Shown: positions 22,308 to 34,620, counted from the first letter of the stretch. The stretch: DNA of 54,664 nucleotides from Phlegmacium glaucopus (GCA_015039465.1 MU130081.1:28453-83116), one strand, 5' to 3'. The notes: generated by a model from the letters alone, not told the origin. Program-made: numbers and translations.

Positions 22308-23181
22308 TGATAGGATCCATATAGCATTTAGGTTTGTAAACAGGTTATTTTTGTGTTTTAACAACTTTGCAGTACACGCAGATACCTTGTGGGTACCAAC
22401 TTCATTCGCACTCTCATTTGTGGTTCTCGCACATCCTTCACACCTTGCACAACATGATATAACACTCACATGACCTTCGCACATCACATCTATGACCTTC
22501 ATAACTATCCAAAGCACCCTAATTCCTCTTCGCACTTCATACTTCAACATATCTTCAACTCTCTCAGTCAATATCAGACTTAGCCATTTCATTCCTTTGC
22601 AGCCACACCTTCACACAGCCCCTCTCTAACCTCACAGTCTTTCACGGTTCACATATGCATTCCTTTCACTGGTTTTATCATGGTCTGTGTTGTTTTCAAC
22701 TAACTTTCTTTTAACTTTCCATATATATTATTTTATCACCTCCTTTGAAACAGAAGGTCATTTAACTGACTTCCTTACTCATCACTTTTATTTTTACTTT
22801 GTCTCCTATTCCTTCATTACCAAACTACTGGGCCCATGTGACTTTGCATTAGCTCAACTTTTACATTACTGTTTCACATATCCGCACCTGGTTAGTTTAT
22901 TGCTCTTGTATTAAGTACCTGTAGCAAGTAGGAGGCAAGGTGAACAAGAGATGGCCAGAGTTTTGATCCCATAAACTTTGAAGCATCGTTTTAAGTCAAA
23001 GTCTCACTCTTCTAACTGATTCACGTACTTTGCTATCATTCGCGGATTTCACTTTCTTCATGGATTATTTGCACTGTGAATTTCAACACCGTGAACTTCT
23101 CTTTAAACTTATTGAGGAAAATCTACATTAACCCCATGAACTATGTATTACTTATGGTCTGATCCCACCGCAGGTACATCA
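22308..23181 (+). mobile_element. Solo LTR-like element, copy A (874 bp)
   Basis: It begins TGATAGGATCC and ends GTACATCA, so the ends read TG..CA with inverted TGAT/ATCA. It interrupts a satellite unit and is flanked by CCAG (22304-22307) and CCGG (23182-23185), a 4-bp target duplication with one change. A diverged copy of identical length lies at 25099-25972. There is no coding capacity. Confidence 0.75.
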
Positions 23182-23900
23182 CCGGGCCACCCATTTGGTC
23201 CAGACCCAATCCCCAGAATATTGTGTGGCTGGCTACCCATTCCATTCTGGGCCAATACACAACAATACATGGCTACCCATTTTGTCCAGACCTGCTCCCA
23301 GACCTGATCCCCTGAATATTTTCTGACAGGCTCCCCATTCTGTCCTGGGCCAATACCCAAAAATATATTTCTGCCCATTTTGGTCCAGACCCCATCCCAA
23401 GACTATTTTCTGGCAGGCCACCCATTCATCCCAGGCCGATACACAACAATATATGGCTACCCATTTTGTCTGGACCAGGCCACCCATTTGGTCCAGACCT
23501 GATCCCCAGAATATTTTCTGGCAGGCTACCCATCCCATCCTTGGCTGGTACCCAACAATATATTGCTGCCCATTTTGTCTGGACCAGGCCACCCATTTGG
23601 TCCAGACCTGAGCCCCAGAATATTTTCTGGCAGGCTACCTATCCCATCCTTGGCTGGTACCCAACAATATATTACTACCCATTTTGTCTGGACCAGGCCA
23701 CCCATTTGGTCCAGACCCGATCCCCCAAATATTTCCTGGCAGGCTACCCATTCCATCCTAGGACAATACACAACAATATATTGCTGCCCATTTTGTCTGG
23801 ACCTGATCCCTCAGAATATTTTCTGGCTGGTGGTGCCCATTTGGTCCAGATCAGGTACCCCAGATATTTTTCTGGTTGGATGCCTACTCAGTCCTGATCA
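23182..23900 (-). repeat. Satellite array, reverse orientation, second part
   Basis: Continuation of the reverse array after the 874-bp insertion, about six units. Confidence 0.88.
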
Positions 23901-24499
23901 GCTTCTCTATTCAGCTCCAAAATTATTTTTTGGTTCAGAAAGGGTAGCCGGTGATGAACATGAGAAGCTCTTAAAGCATCTCAGAGGTGTACAAGTTCGT
24001 GGGGCTGGTGTGGTTTGAGTGGTCAAAGGCTAAGTCTGTTTGTTACATGTCACAGTCACAGTAACTAAGTATCTACTGAATTCCAAGTACAGAACAAAAC
24101 CAAGCTCATCACCAGTCCTGGCTGGTGGAGGTCATCAGCTCACCGGTCTATAATGGACATATCCCCATGAGCTCACTCTGCTGCTCGGACTATAACCATA
24201 CATAATGTCATTTCACCAGAAGTAAACATACCATAACATCATAACACATGACCTAACATGATGGCATAAATCTGCATCACATATGCAGTCACCTTGCAAG
24301 CTTGTATTAGGTAATATAGTCATAAGCAAAAGGCGAGCTTGTGCCAAGGCATGGGATATGAGGCTGCTGGCCAGGGAATAGTTAGCAGAGCCTGGGCAGG
24401 CTGAAGCCTCCTAAATATTATATACATTATATAGGTTGTGGTAGCTACTAATCATTACTGAATTATAAAATAAATGGGATCCTGCTAGGGATAGGGTTC

Positions 24500-25095
24500 G
24501 CCTCAATGTTCTTATCATCTGGCCACAATTGTAGAAATGGCTCATTTGGGATGCTTTCTGTGACTGATTCTGATTCTGAGCCCTTTGAGACACCAGTGTT
24601 ATGGTTATATTCAGAGCTGTGGGTGTATATCTTTCTCAAGCGGAATCCTGTTCTGAACAGGAATAGGTTGGATGAATTCTGGCCTCAAATGTTATCATCT
24701 GGCAGCAGTTGTAGAAATGGTCTGTTGGGATCCTGTCTGGGACTGATCCCAAGGGTGAGCCCTTTGACACCAATGTCATAAGTTTGGTAGAATACTTAAC
24801 CTAAACACTTCTGCAGAATCCAGACTTGCCCTGGTATTAGTACTCAAATAAATGACTGGCATGCAGAGCCACAGATATATATTCTCTGGAATCTCAATGA
24901 GTGAAATTCCGGCTTTCAAGAAATTTGGGATGCTTTCTGTGACTGATTCTGAGGTTGAGCCCTTTTTAGACACCAATGTCATGGTTTGGTAAAATATTTA
25001 ATCTAAACACTTCTGCAGAATCCAGACTTGCCCTGGTATTAGTAAAGGTTGCCATTGTAAGGCTAGAGCAAAGGTAAAAAAGAATAACTAGTATG
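24500..25095. repeat. Degenerate tandem repeat, first part
   Basis: Blocks built on TTTGGGATGCTTTCTGTGAC, GAGCCCTTT.GACACCA.TGT, AACACTTCTGCAGAATCCAG and TTGCCCTGGTATTAGTA recur at uneven spacing of about 180-250 bp. The series is interrupted by solo LTR copy B and resumes at 25973-26110 (ATTCCGGCTTC, TTTGGGATGCTTTCTG). No coding function is seen. Confidence 0.6.
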
Positions 25096-25098
25096 TGG

Positions 25099-25972
25099 TG
25101 ATGTACCTGCGGTGGGATCAGACCACAAGTAATATGTAGTTTGTAGGGGTTAATGTATATTTCCTTGATAAGGTTTAGGAGAAGTTCGCAGTATTGAAAT
25201 TTGCAGTGCAAACAATCCACAAAGAAAGTGAAGTTTGCGAATGATAGCGAAGTGCATGAATAAGTTTAAAGAATGAGACTTTGACTTAGAATAAAGCTTC
25301 AAAGTTTATGGGATCAAAACTCTGGCCATCTCTTGTTCACCTTGCCTCCTACTTGCTACAGGTACTTAACACAAGAGTAACAAACTAGCCAGGTGCAGAT
25401 ATGCAAAACAGTAATGTAAAAATTGAGCTAACATGAAGTCACATGAACCCAGTAGTTTGGTAACAAAGGAATAGGAGATAAAGTAAAAATAAAGATGATG
25501 AGTAAGGAGGTCAGTTGAATGACCTCCTGTTTCAAAGGAAATGATAAAATAATATATATGGAAGGTTAAAAGAAAGTGAGTTGAAAACAACATGGACCAT
25601 GATAAAACCAGTGAAAGGGATGCGTATGCGGGCCGTGAAAGACTGCAAGGTTAGAGAGGGGCTGTGCAAAGGTGTGGTTGTGAAGGAAAGAAATGGCTAA
25701 GTCCAATATTGATAGAGAGAATTGAAGATATGTCGAAGTATGAAGTGTGAAGAGGGATGAGGGTGCTTTGGATAGTTATGAAGGCTGTAGAAGTGATGTG
25801 TGAAGGTCATGCGAGGATTATATCAGGTTGTGCGAGGTGTGAAGGATGTGTGAGAACCGCAAATGAGAGTGCAAATGAAACTGGTACCTGCGAGGTATCC
25901 ACATATACTGCAAAGTTGTTAAATCGCAAAAATAACCAGTTTATGAACCTAGAGGCTATATGGATCATATCA
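25099..25972 (-). mobile_element. Solo LTR-like element, copy B (874 bp)
   Basis: Reverse-complement relative of 22308-23181 with the same TGAT...ATCA ends and the same length. It is flanked by a perfect 4-bp duplication GTGG (25095-25098 and 25973-25976). Most differences from copy A that I compared are C/T and G/A changes. Confidence 0.8.
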
Positions 25973-26311
25973 GTGGAGCCACGGATATATATTCTCTGCA
26001 GAATCAATAGGAGTGAAATTCCGGCTTCAAAAAATTTGGGATGCTTTCTGACTGATTCTGAGGTTGAGCACTTTTGAGACTTATTGCTGGTAGAATACCT
26101 AATTTAAACACTTGCAGAATGCGGAGGGATATTGATCTTATACTTGGGTTAAACATTGAACTTGTTTCCTCAGCTATTAAGATTGCTGAAACATGATTTG
26201 CAGTGGTATTACATGGAATAGATTCTCAGAATGGTGATATGAATATGAATAGATATACCTGGTACAGCAGTGAACCTGCCTATGCAGATTGCTGACCCTT
26301 GCCTGGAGGTC

Positions 26312-28872
26312 TTTACACTAAGCCGCCAAGTCCTGACAGACTCCACTAGGATTCCTAAGGAATCCTAGGAATCCACCAGGACTAAACTAGGAATGATGAA
26401 TTGAGAAATTCATAGAAATCCCTTGTGTTATTCCTAGTTGAGTCCTGGTTGAGTCCCATTCCATTCCCAGTCCTGGCCTGAAAAGACCAGGAATGGCAGG
26501 AATATTCTGCAGGAATCCTAGATATTAGAATTAATATTATTCATTACTATAAGGTTGCAATGTCTTGTTGCTAGTCTGTGCTTAGTCACGCCCCTCAAAC
26601 CGTAGTAAAAAATTGATGCCCTTTATTCCCACGTTTAAGTCATGTGAGAGTGGGAGATGCATTAATCAACGAGACACGACATGTCGGTTTTGAATATTAA
26701 AAGGGCATCCGCAGCGATGTCCCATGATGAACACCCTCAGTATACACTCAACATATGTTACATTCCGTCACACGTTACTCCGGTCCGACTCCGACGGAGT
26801 TGTTTCCGGTAGTCCGTACTCCGTTCCAGTACTTTCCCTTGTCTCTGACTCTACTCCTCCTACGTCCGACTCCGAGACTTCTCCGTATCACTCCGACTCT
26901 TCCGACAATATCCCAAACACCTTACCACACCTTTGTCATAACAACTATTTCTTTGTCATCACTTTCCCACCATCAGTCAGCACACCAGCTATGGATTATT
27001 CACCCCAAGAATGCAGGACCTTCCGGGAGCAGAACGCAGCATTTATATTTATATTTTATATTTCGGATGCTATTCCTTTTATATTTAAGTACTCGAAACT
27101 TGTATGTTTTCCTCAGTTCGAATATCAACTTAGTTTCCCACTCTTGGTCTCCCTCTAAGTTCTTTGCAACTTCCAGTTCCGCTCCGCTCCGTCTTACTCC
27201 GAAATCTAGGACACGAAGGTTCTGGGTAGCACAGCACATAAGCTGAGGCTAAGTCCTATCCTTTCCGTGACTCCGTCCGAAACTCCGGAACAGAGTTCTC
27301 GAACTTAACAACATAGCTCTAATGTCATTTTGGACACCCTCTTGCTCTTTTCAGCCTCTGTGGACTCTGAATGCAAATTCTACTAGCAGCCTACCCAGTC
27401 TATCTTGTTACCCCCAGTCCTCAGAACCTCTAAATAGTAAACACCAACTAAGCACAGTCATACTGTCATAAACGAAAAAGTGGTGCAAACTTGGGCCAGA
27501 GTGTACCAAAGAACTTAATAAAAACAAGCCCAGTGTCCCTTGAAAACATTCTCTTTGATGGAACCAAGGAGGGATCTTCTCCCAGAGCAACCAGAACCAT
27601 TGCGAGCATATAAATATATAGGCTACTTTCTCATTGACATCACAATTACGTCTTGCGTTTGTGATTCCATCAAGTTGATAGTCATGAGGTCTGAAAGGGT
27701 GTCTTTCTGATAATTTTTCGGCATATCCTCCATCCTGAGGGACTGCTGTACTTGAAGGGCTCCTCTTGGGAGTTTTGAGACATCCAATGTGTCTGATCTT
27801 CCCGATAACGCGTTAGCGGCAATACTAATTAGTGAAAATGACGTGACCGTGGGAACAACACATGATCTTTTTTTTTTACTACGGTTTGGGGTGCACGACT
27901 AAAAGCAGACTCCATATGATGGAGATCGACTGTCATCACCATCATCATCGGAGTTGCCTACGGGAGACTATTTTGTTCAGCTCACAAGGTGGTCATGTGA
28001 CCACATGTGTACTAGCAGCTCATCTTCTGGCTCATCTCACCATCACCCTACCATTATATAACACAACAAACAACTATGACAACAAAGATGGACAATGGAC
28101 CAAACAATGACAACAACATATAACAAACAGCAAACAACAAATAACAAACAACAAATAAAATAAACTAAATTAAACTAAATTAAAATTAAAATGACAATGA
28201 CAATGACAATGACAATGAAAGTACAAATAACAAATAATAACAAACAATGATGAGAGCTCCCTCATGGGGGGTTTTTATTTGTTTTAATTTTAATTTATTT
28301 CACTTTAATGTCACTTTGACCTTCCTTTGAACAAACAGTAGACAAACAATGACAAGCAATAAACAACAATAATATAAAATAACAATGATGGACAATGGAT
28401 GTCAGACAAATAAGAAATGACAATAAACAATAAACAATGGATGTCAGACAAACAATAAACAATAAACAATAAACAATAAACAATAAACAATAAACAATGG
28501 ATAAATGACAATACAAATGACAAACAATGATAATGATAGCAACCTCACCAAGGTATTTTTATCACTAGATTATAAACAACATTTTCAAAGTCAGCTCAAA
28601 AAACCCATCAGAATGATATATAACATCACTATTTTAGGTCATAAACATTATTTTCAAACTCAGCTCAATAAACCCATCAGAACAATATATAACATCACTG
28701 TATTCCCTAAATAGGAATGAGGTAGGACCAAACTAGGAATGGTGTAGGAATGGCCAGGACAATGGTGGGAATGACCAGGACAATGCCAGGACTCCTAGGA
28801 CTATACCAGGAATAGCAGGACTATACTAGGAATCCTAGTGGAGTCTGTCAGGACTTGGTGGGGGAGTGTAAA
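26312..28872. mobile_element. Non-autonomous TIR transposon related to the KDZ element (2.56 kb)
   Basis: The left end TTTACACTAAGCC.CCAAGTCC is matched in inverse by the right end (CCTGACAGACTCCACTAGGA as a shared block). Terminal TTTACACT is the same as in the KDZ element at 36300-41689. Subterminal zones are packed with AGGAATCCTAGGA-like motifs (26340-26530 and 28715-28850). Flanking triplets are GTC (26309-26311) and GTT (28873-28875). The interior has a TATA-like stretch near 26697 and CTCCGACTC-rich sequence (26770-27300) but no transposase. Confidence 0.65.
28090..28520. repeat. A-rich microsatellites
   Basis: Short runs of ACAAATAACAAAC, ATGACA repeats and a TAAACAATAAACAA ladder (28440-28500). 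Open frames here are artefacts. Confidence 0.85.
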
Positions 28873-28883
28873 GTTCTGGAATT

Positions 28884-29960
28884 AGCCAAGGACGCACTTG
28901 AGGTGTTGTAGCTTAAGATTCATGGCACCAAAGCCATGCCTTGATGGAATGAAAGGCCTGCTCAATTGGGTTGAAATCGGGGGAATATGGCGGCAAATAA
29001 ATCAGTTTAGCTCCTGAAAAATGTCAGCGTAAAGCTACAGAGATGAAATGAACACATGTGCCAAATTTCCTTATCATGATGTATAGCACAATTGTCCATG
29101 ATTACAACACTTCAGGGAGCAGGAAATGGGTTGAGCTTTGGTGCCTACAGTCAAACAAGTCTGCAAAGATCAGAGTAAGTCATTACAATAAATCAGAGCC
29201 ACGTACCAGTTGTTCATTCAGGAATTGAATAAATCACTCCTTATTCACTGAGCCCTCAAAAATATTGAGAGCTATCATTCCTTCCCATGTAAGTGCAGGT
29301 AAGATTGAGTATCTTTGACCACATATAAATGCTGCAGAGAGATGCAGGCTCTTCCCATGGCTGCCCAACCAGTTCTACGTTGGTTTGTCAAATCATCTAC
29401 ACTTGCCTCATCAATCCAAATGCAGTACTCTGCCGGAATATCTGCGTATGCAGCCCTGCCAGGTTGCACGCAGAAGCTCATTCCTCTCTGATGCTTCACT
29501 CGCCACCCACTTATTTGTGAGAGCCATTTGATGAAGTGAATGGGACAGAGTTGCAATGGAAACCAGAACATTTCTCGCATTTAGGAGTTCCTGTTGCAGT
29601 TCATCAAGATAGATCTTTGGTCATGCATCAATCAAGGACACAATGTAGTTCATGTCGCCCATGTTCATTTCATGCTTGCATCCATGTGAGCCTCTTGTTG
29701 TTGGATCCCGAAAGGTATTATAGTTATGGTGGTATGAAAGAATATAATATATGGTCCTGATAGAACAGCCTGCAAGGCCAGAAATATTGTGAGGGGAAAG
29801 GTGAAATTTGTGATGCCATACAATGATTCAGGCACACAAGTCATCCATTATTTGATGTGTCATGGTTGAAACTGTGCGGGAGGGTTGAACCTGAAGCGCA
29901 TCGACAGTTGACATCCGTCTGCACAATCTCTAGATCTCAGCTTACCAATGCGTGACCATC
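28884..29960 (-). pseudogene. Tc1/mariner-type DDE transposase remnant
   Basis: On the minus strand, in order: a helix-turn-helix-like stretch with YLDELQQELLNARN (about 29620-29560), WIDEASVDDLTNQRRTGWAA with the first catalytic Asp (about 29440-29360), MIALNIFEGSVNKE (about 29280-29240), MDNCAIHHD with the second Asp (about 29100-29070), and [20 protein letters not shown] with the final Glu (about 29000-28940). This order is that of DDE_3 transposases. Several frame changes and stops separate the blocks, so it is dead. It abuts the right end of the 26312-28872 element. From 29960 to 30390 I see no gene. Confidence 0.75.
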
Positions 29961-30392
29961 ATAACAGACAAATAAATACAAATGCGAATTTGCAAAACAA
30001 GTGTGCAAATGGTTATGCAAAGCACTGTGATGATGAATCCCAGTCAAAATCAGCTCTGAATGTGCCAAGAAAAGACGAGATCAGATGATTTTTTTACTCA
30101 TGATTGATTTATGTTGATATTTCTCCATCTTTGCGTATCACATTGATGTGACTAAGTAAATAATTTGTATGCTAAGATTGAAGCTGCTAAAAATTATAGA
30201 GATGTTGAAAAAATAGTATAGTGGGTGAAAGCACTAGTATGTACTTCCCGACCCAAGAAGCAGCTAAACCCAAAGGTAGTACAGTATGAGACACACTGCG
30301 TGACCCATTGAAATAGGAGTCTACGACGCGACAAGTGAGTCTCGTATCCCATACATTAGGAGTAGCATTTTGGACATACCTTAGCCACGGTT

Positions 30393-31466
30393 TTATCTCC
30401 AGCCTTGTAGCATAGCTGTAGTTGGCATAATAAACCGTGAGAACTCAGAATGTAGGTCAACATTGTCTTGTATAAATGGGGCTATGACTTGCGCATGCTT
30501 TCGGAGGTAAACAATGAACGCGTCACTTGCCCACCTGCCCATGACCTTTACAGCTTCTATAGGAACCCCACGAAGGAGGTATAGGAGGGTTGCTCCTATT
30601 CTAATTCCATGGCCTTGGAGGGGTTCCTCACCCCCAACCCGAGCTGCTGCTGCAATGTGTTTGATGAAAGCCTGTTTTGTAAGCGGACGATGCCCATCCT
30701 TGTGACGGTAGGCAAAGAGATGAGCAGTAGCGGGGGGATTGTTGACCTGTTTATGGTGTTCCATTGCATGATAAGGGTCAGACAGCCCTTGTTGGCAACT
30801 CCAATAAACATCCTCGCTTTTAGTGGGTGCCGCTTTCATACGTGGGATATGCAGCACAGTTACTTCAGAATGATTTGGACCTGATTCTGTTCGTAAGTTG
30901 GCTGTTGTTACATAGGATGAGGGATTGAATGCTTCAAGACGAGGCACAGTAAACTCACCCAGACGTGCAGCTGCATAAAAACAGGTTGTGAGACATGCCA
31001 AGACTGCTGTGTCGAGGTGGTTGGTCATGTCTAATTGACGCTGAATCATTTCTATGTATTCGGTTGTAAATGGTCGTCTTTTCTTTCTTTTCGACAAGGC
31101 TGGAGCAACTCTGTCAGCTCCTTTGAGGAGGGTTTCGATCTCAGGTTCATTGAGGTCCCAGGCAACACCATGCAGCAGATGCCATGCCCTTAACCCGTAT
31201 AAATAATTGGATACCGCACTATGTGAGTATGTGCTGGCAAGGCTAGCTACGAAGGCTGAGAGCAAAACTGGACTCGCTGGGGCTCGTTGATGCTCTGGTA
31301 TCAACCTCATGTCACAAAAGACGTGGAACACCAGCAGGCCAGCACTATATGATTGCTGGGTAGTCTCAGCCCATGCATTCGACATTACAACAAAGATTTT
31401 TTCAACATCTTGCTTTGACAGGTTTATTTGCGTACCAGACAAGTCAATGGGTTGTCGTGATGACAC
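30393..31466 (-). CDS. DIRS tyrosine recombinase
   Basis: 357 residues from Met at 31466, uninterrupted. It has an N-terminal SAM-like core-binding part (WAETTQQSYSAGLLVFHVFC) and a catalytic part. The first catalytic Arg lies in AARLGEFT, the H-x-x-R box in GHGIRIGAT, the tryptophan variant of the fifth position in GRWASDAF and the nucleophilic Tyr in VYLRKH. This R-H-R-W-Y set belongs to phage-integrase/DIRS recombinases that join circular element DNA to the genome. It overlaps no other gene and is the only intact gene of this element, so it could still act in trans. Confidence 0.9.
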   Translation of the reverse strand: MSSRQPIDLSGTQINLSKQDVEKIFVVMSNAWAETTQQSYSAGLLVFHVFCDMRLIPEHQRAPASPVLLSAFVASLASTYSHSAVSNYLYGLRAWHLLHGVAWDLNEPEIETLLKGADRVAPALSKRKKRRPFTTEYIEMIQRQLDMTNHLDTAVLACLTTCFYAAARLGEFTVPRLEAFNPSSYVTTANLRTESGPNHSEVTVLHIPRMKAAPTKSEDVYWSCQQGLSDPYHAMEHHKQVNNPPATAHLFAYRHKDGHRPLTKQAFIKHIAAAARVGGEEPLQGHGIRIGATLLYLLRGVPIEAVKVMGRWASDAFIVYLRKHAQVIAPFIQDNVDLHSEFSRFIMPTTAMLQGWR

Positions 31467-31620
31467 AGGCTTCCATAAGCACAGTCGTTGTCAGGCTAAG
31501 CAATGTGGGCAGAGCAGTGACAGAAGAGGGTGCAAACAAGTGCTATATGCTGTAGGTGTAGCTATAGACAACTCCTGTTGCAAGCTGGCAATAGTTTGGG
31601 ATGAGCTCGGTACCTGTAAC

Positions 31621-34620
31621 TCACCAGGACACTGTCTGTTGGATGGTTGCTTTGAACCACTCTGCATCATTATCAGGAGGGCAGTAGCTTGGTCCATGAT
31701 TGGGCCCTGTTGCTGTTCGACCTGGTTTTGGAATAATGTATGCATGTTGTCTTTGGCAAGCCGTGTACTCACCAGGAACAGGCTCGCTGTCGAAGTCAAC
31801 AAAGAACTGCTGGAGTTCTTCAGGTATAGGGAATGCTGGGAGAAGAAAGGATGTCGATGGGTATATTCCCCTTGATGGTCCATCGGCTGGATTTTCTTTG
31901 CTAGGGACGTAGCTTGTGAAAATAGAGCACTTGAAAACAGCTGTGATGTTGTGTATTCTCCAGAATATGACATTGGTGGGCTTGTTTCTACTACACCCTT
32001 TCCACCATCCTTCCACAACTCCTCAGTTGTCACCAAAGACCCTAAAGTGCTCTTTTGGGCTGCTTGTGACAAGGAGACAGCAGACAAGAAGCTCGAGGCC
32101 CACAGCCTCTGCCCATCCAATGTCGCACCCATCCTGTTGCCATCCAGGGATAAGTCTCCATGCCCGCCACTTGTTGTCGATGACGGTACCAATACCGACT
32201 CCTGAGCTCGCATCGGAGTAAGCGTGTTTATCAGTGACTGCATGAGGGCCTGGGATGTCTCGCGAGACGTCAGCTGAGAGGAGCATTGAATACCACCATG
32301 AGAGGTCATAATCAATATCTCGAGGGGCATGGTGTGGGACGAAGGGATTAGAGGCAAACATGCCCAGCATTGCATCAAGGTTTGTGAGGTAAGCACGTCC
32401 TGCAGGGACCACCATCGTGGCATGGAGCAGTTTTCCATAGAGTTTCTGGACATCATTAAGTGTGTGTGTTTTTCTCACTTGCCATTCCTGGATTGCCATT
32501 CTGTACTTTTCCTTTCTCTTCAGAGGGATCGAAACCATCTTTGATGAAAGGTCCCATACAAAGCTGAGATATGGTACTGTAGTGCTAAATTGCACAGTTT
32601 TGGACACTTCCCAAGGTACACCCAACTCATCTGAAATTCTATCAATATCCACATCACAATATGTGAAGAGGGCATCATAAGCAGAGCGGGGAGATTCATT
32701 TGAATAATCTTGAATTTCAGAAGCTGCATCCTCGTCGAACTCAGCAAATTTGCCATCAGGAAGGATTTCACCCCTATACCATAACTGGCTGCCGTTATGA
32801 AGCTGGCCCATCAGGAAAAATGATTTTGGCCCTAGGTAGCCTTGGGGTAATTTGTTAGTATCACATCACTACTCAGGACATCCCAGGACACCCCAGGACA
32901 CCCCAGGACATCCTAGAGCAGCACAGGTAAAATTTGAGTGTTACACACTTATCCAAGGACACCTCAGGACAACCTAGGACAGCATAGATAAAGTTTTGAG
33001 TGTCACCCATTTTCTCAGGACACCTTTAGTGTATCCTGGTGCATTGACCATCTGGATTAAATCACATCAGGAGGCCCTGGGAGTCCCTTAGAATTTATGA
33101 ATTTTGCTAGAAAATCTTTAACTGCCACGTCCAGGAAAGTATTTTGCAGTTTTCTCAATAAGGAGAGCTGCTATTAATATAATTTAAACATATTCAGGGT
33201 CCTAAAACAATTCTCTACCATCTTTAAAAAGTTTCCTTTTTTGGAATTTATGTAATCCACCCTGACCCAGCACCATATGCTTGAAATCATGCTTATCTGT
33301 GATCATGTGACCAATGGTCTGTGCGCCATCCAAAAGATATATAAACCACCCACAATTTTGTTTTCTTATTTCCTACTTCCCTAGTATTATACTAGTATAT
33401 ATGATGTTTAGAATAATTGAATATAATTTTATTATTATTATTATTATTCTGTTGTGTGAGACCACTCAAATATCTGGTTTATGTATGTTTTCTAGCATCA
33501 GATCCAAAGGGACTAAGGCTGCCTCAGGATGCTCTCAGGTTGCCTCAGGATGCTCTCAGGTTGCCTCAGGTTGCCTCAGGACGCTCTCAGGTTGCCTCAG
33601 GATGCTCTCAGGTTGCCTCAGGATGCTCTCAGGTTGCCTCAGGTTGCCCCAGGACAGCCTAAGACTTTTCATACATAGGTAACTTGCACCCCAGGGCGAC
33701 CTCTTGACCTGAGTGCCCTGAGCTGCCTGGGGCACCCCAGGACATTTCAGGACAGCCTAGGGCAGAAGTCATTTTTCCTGATGCCCCCATTGGCCATGAT
33801 GCTTTTGTTCCAATTCCGGCATAGATTATTGTAATATGACAAGTATTTTCGGAGTATCCTGAAAAGGATGTGATCATCAACCCATTTTGACATGGGTCCA
33901 ATACCAGATGTCCTAAAAATGTCGACCATGGCATCTCCGAGTTCACTGTAAATACCACCACCTGATCCCAGACCAAAGTTGTCGCATGTGTTGATCGCAA
34001 AAGCATCCTCTACAGACAACAAGTCCGGGCCACTGGTCCAGACAAATTGGTATTGTATGAAATGCTTCAGCAATATCATGGATGGAAGCCTGAGAGCATG
34101 GAGGAAGGTTTGATATAGTAAAGCAAACTGTAGCGAATGTGCCCCATGTACAGGGGTAAATATCTGGATCAATAGTGTAATTAACCGAATAAACTGAATT
34201 AGAAGGGGTATGTGGGTAGGAGAAATTATGTATAGCCTGGAATTTATTAGGTTTTCCTGGTTTATCAATAAGTGACAGCGGAGACGATTGGAAGGGACCA
34301 ATGAGTGCCTCGACCTGGGATTGGGAACAGGGCCCAATATAGTGTCCCTGTTTGAACTCTCTGTTTACAATCTCTTGATATGCAGCATGTTGGTTATGTA
34401 GTAAGGTGCCATTAGGAGGTGCGAAGGTTTTGTAAAACCTTCTAATGCCTGCGTCAAAGCCATGTCGTAAGGAATGGGGAAGGTTAGGGTATTTTGACGA
34501 GAGGCTAAGGTTCTGTAGGTACCGCTCCCACTTGTCAGCCTTATATGGAGTGAGCGGACATATTCTTCTGAGCTTGAGGGCATTTTTGAGCTCCATGATC
34601 ATTCTTTCCACAACCAGTAC
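31621..34620 (-). pseudogene. DIRS reverse transcriptase-RNase H, interrupted
   Basis: From about 34610 the frame reads MELKNALKLRRICPL, then PFQSSPLSLIDKPGK, SIHDIAEAFHTIPI and QWPGLVV. It shifts frame near 34015 to DAFAINTCDNFGLGSGGG and KWVDDHILFR, the YxDD-like catalytic motif. At NGG the 32810-33782 element is inserted. Coding resumes at LHNGSQLWYRG, continues through DAYSDASSGVGIG-type RNase H sequence (as KHAYSDASSG) and meets TGA at 32023-32025 (after VFGDN) where Arg is expected, then VEGWWKG and ENPADGPSRG to 31621. It is non-functional as it stands. Confidence 0.82.
32810..33782. mobile_element. 973-bp TIR element (MITE-like) inside DIRS RT
   Basis: Terminal inverted repeats of about 32 bp begin ATCAGGAAAAATGA and continue to a shared GCCCTAGG. 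GCCC flanks both sides (32806-32809 and 33783-33786), and the RT codons on each side fit when the insert plus one GCCC is ignored. The interior has AGGACACCCCAGGACA-type repeats, a TATA-like GATATATAAACC near 33337 and a CTCAGGTTGCCTCAGGATG minisatellite (about 33520-33655). There is no credible protein. Confidence 0.85.

Larger units (their letters stand above)
19455..24230. repeat. 4.8-kb inverted-repeat unit with opposed satellite arrays
   Basis: The left end (about 19465-19700, with ATTATGTATGGTTATAGTC and GAGCTCATGG) recurs in reverse complement at the right end (about 23820-24215). Inside each end lies an array of the same roughly 109-bp repeat in opposite orientation. The right arm has an extra block of about 170 bp between the GGTTCAGAAAGGGTAGCC and GGTGGAGGTCATCAGC segments. 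The right array is split by an 874-bp solo LTR-like insertion. No transposase was found inside, so this may be a non-autonomous element or an inverted segmental duplication. Confidence 0.65.

Noticed and set aside
19516..24018. Many 70-170 codon frames rich in Trp, Gly and Pro (for example with GHPFGPDPIPR)
   Set aside because: They are translations of the 109-bp satellite in several frames and both strands, with no independent protein signal.
26573..27320. Possible solo LTR inside the 26312-28872 element (TATA-like box, CTCCGACTC-rich)
   Set aside because: No convincing TG..CA ends with a target duplication and no second copy in the window.
28290..28525. Hydrophobic Cys/Ile/Leu-rich frames on the minus strand
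   Set aside because: Produced by the AATAAACA microsatellite. There is no family resemblance and no start context.
33520..33660. Possible CRISPR-like array (regular CTCAGG repeats)
   Set aside because: Units are about 20 bp with no unique spacers, inside a transposon of a eukaryote. It is a minisatellite.
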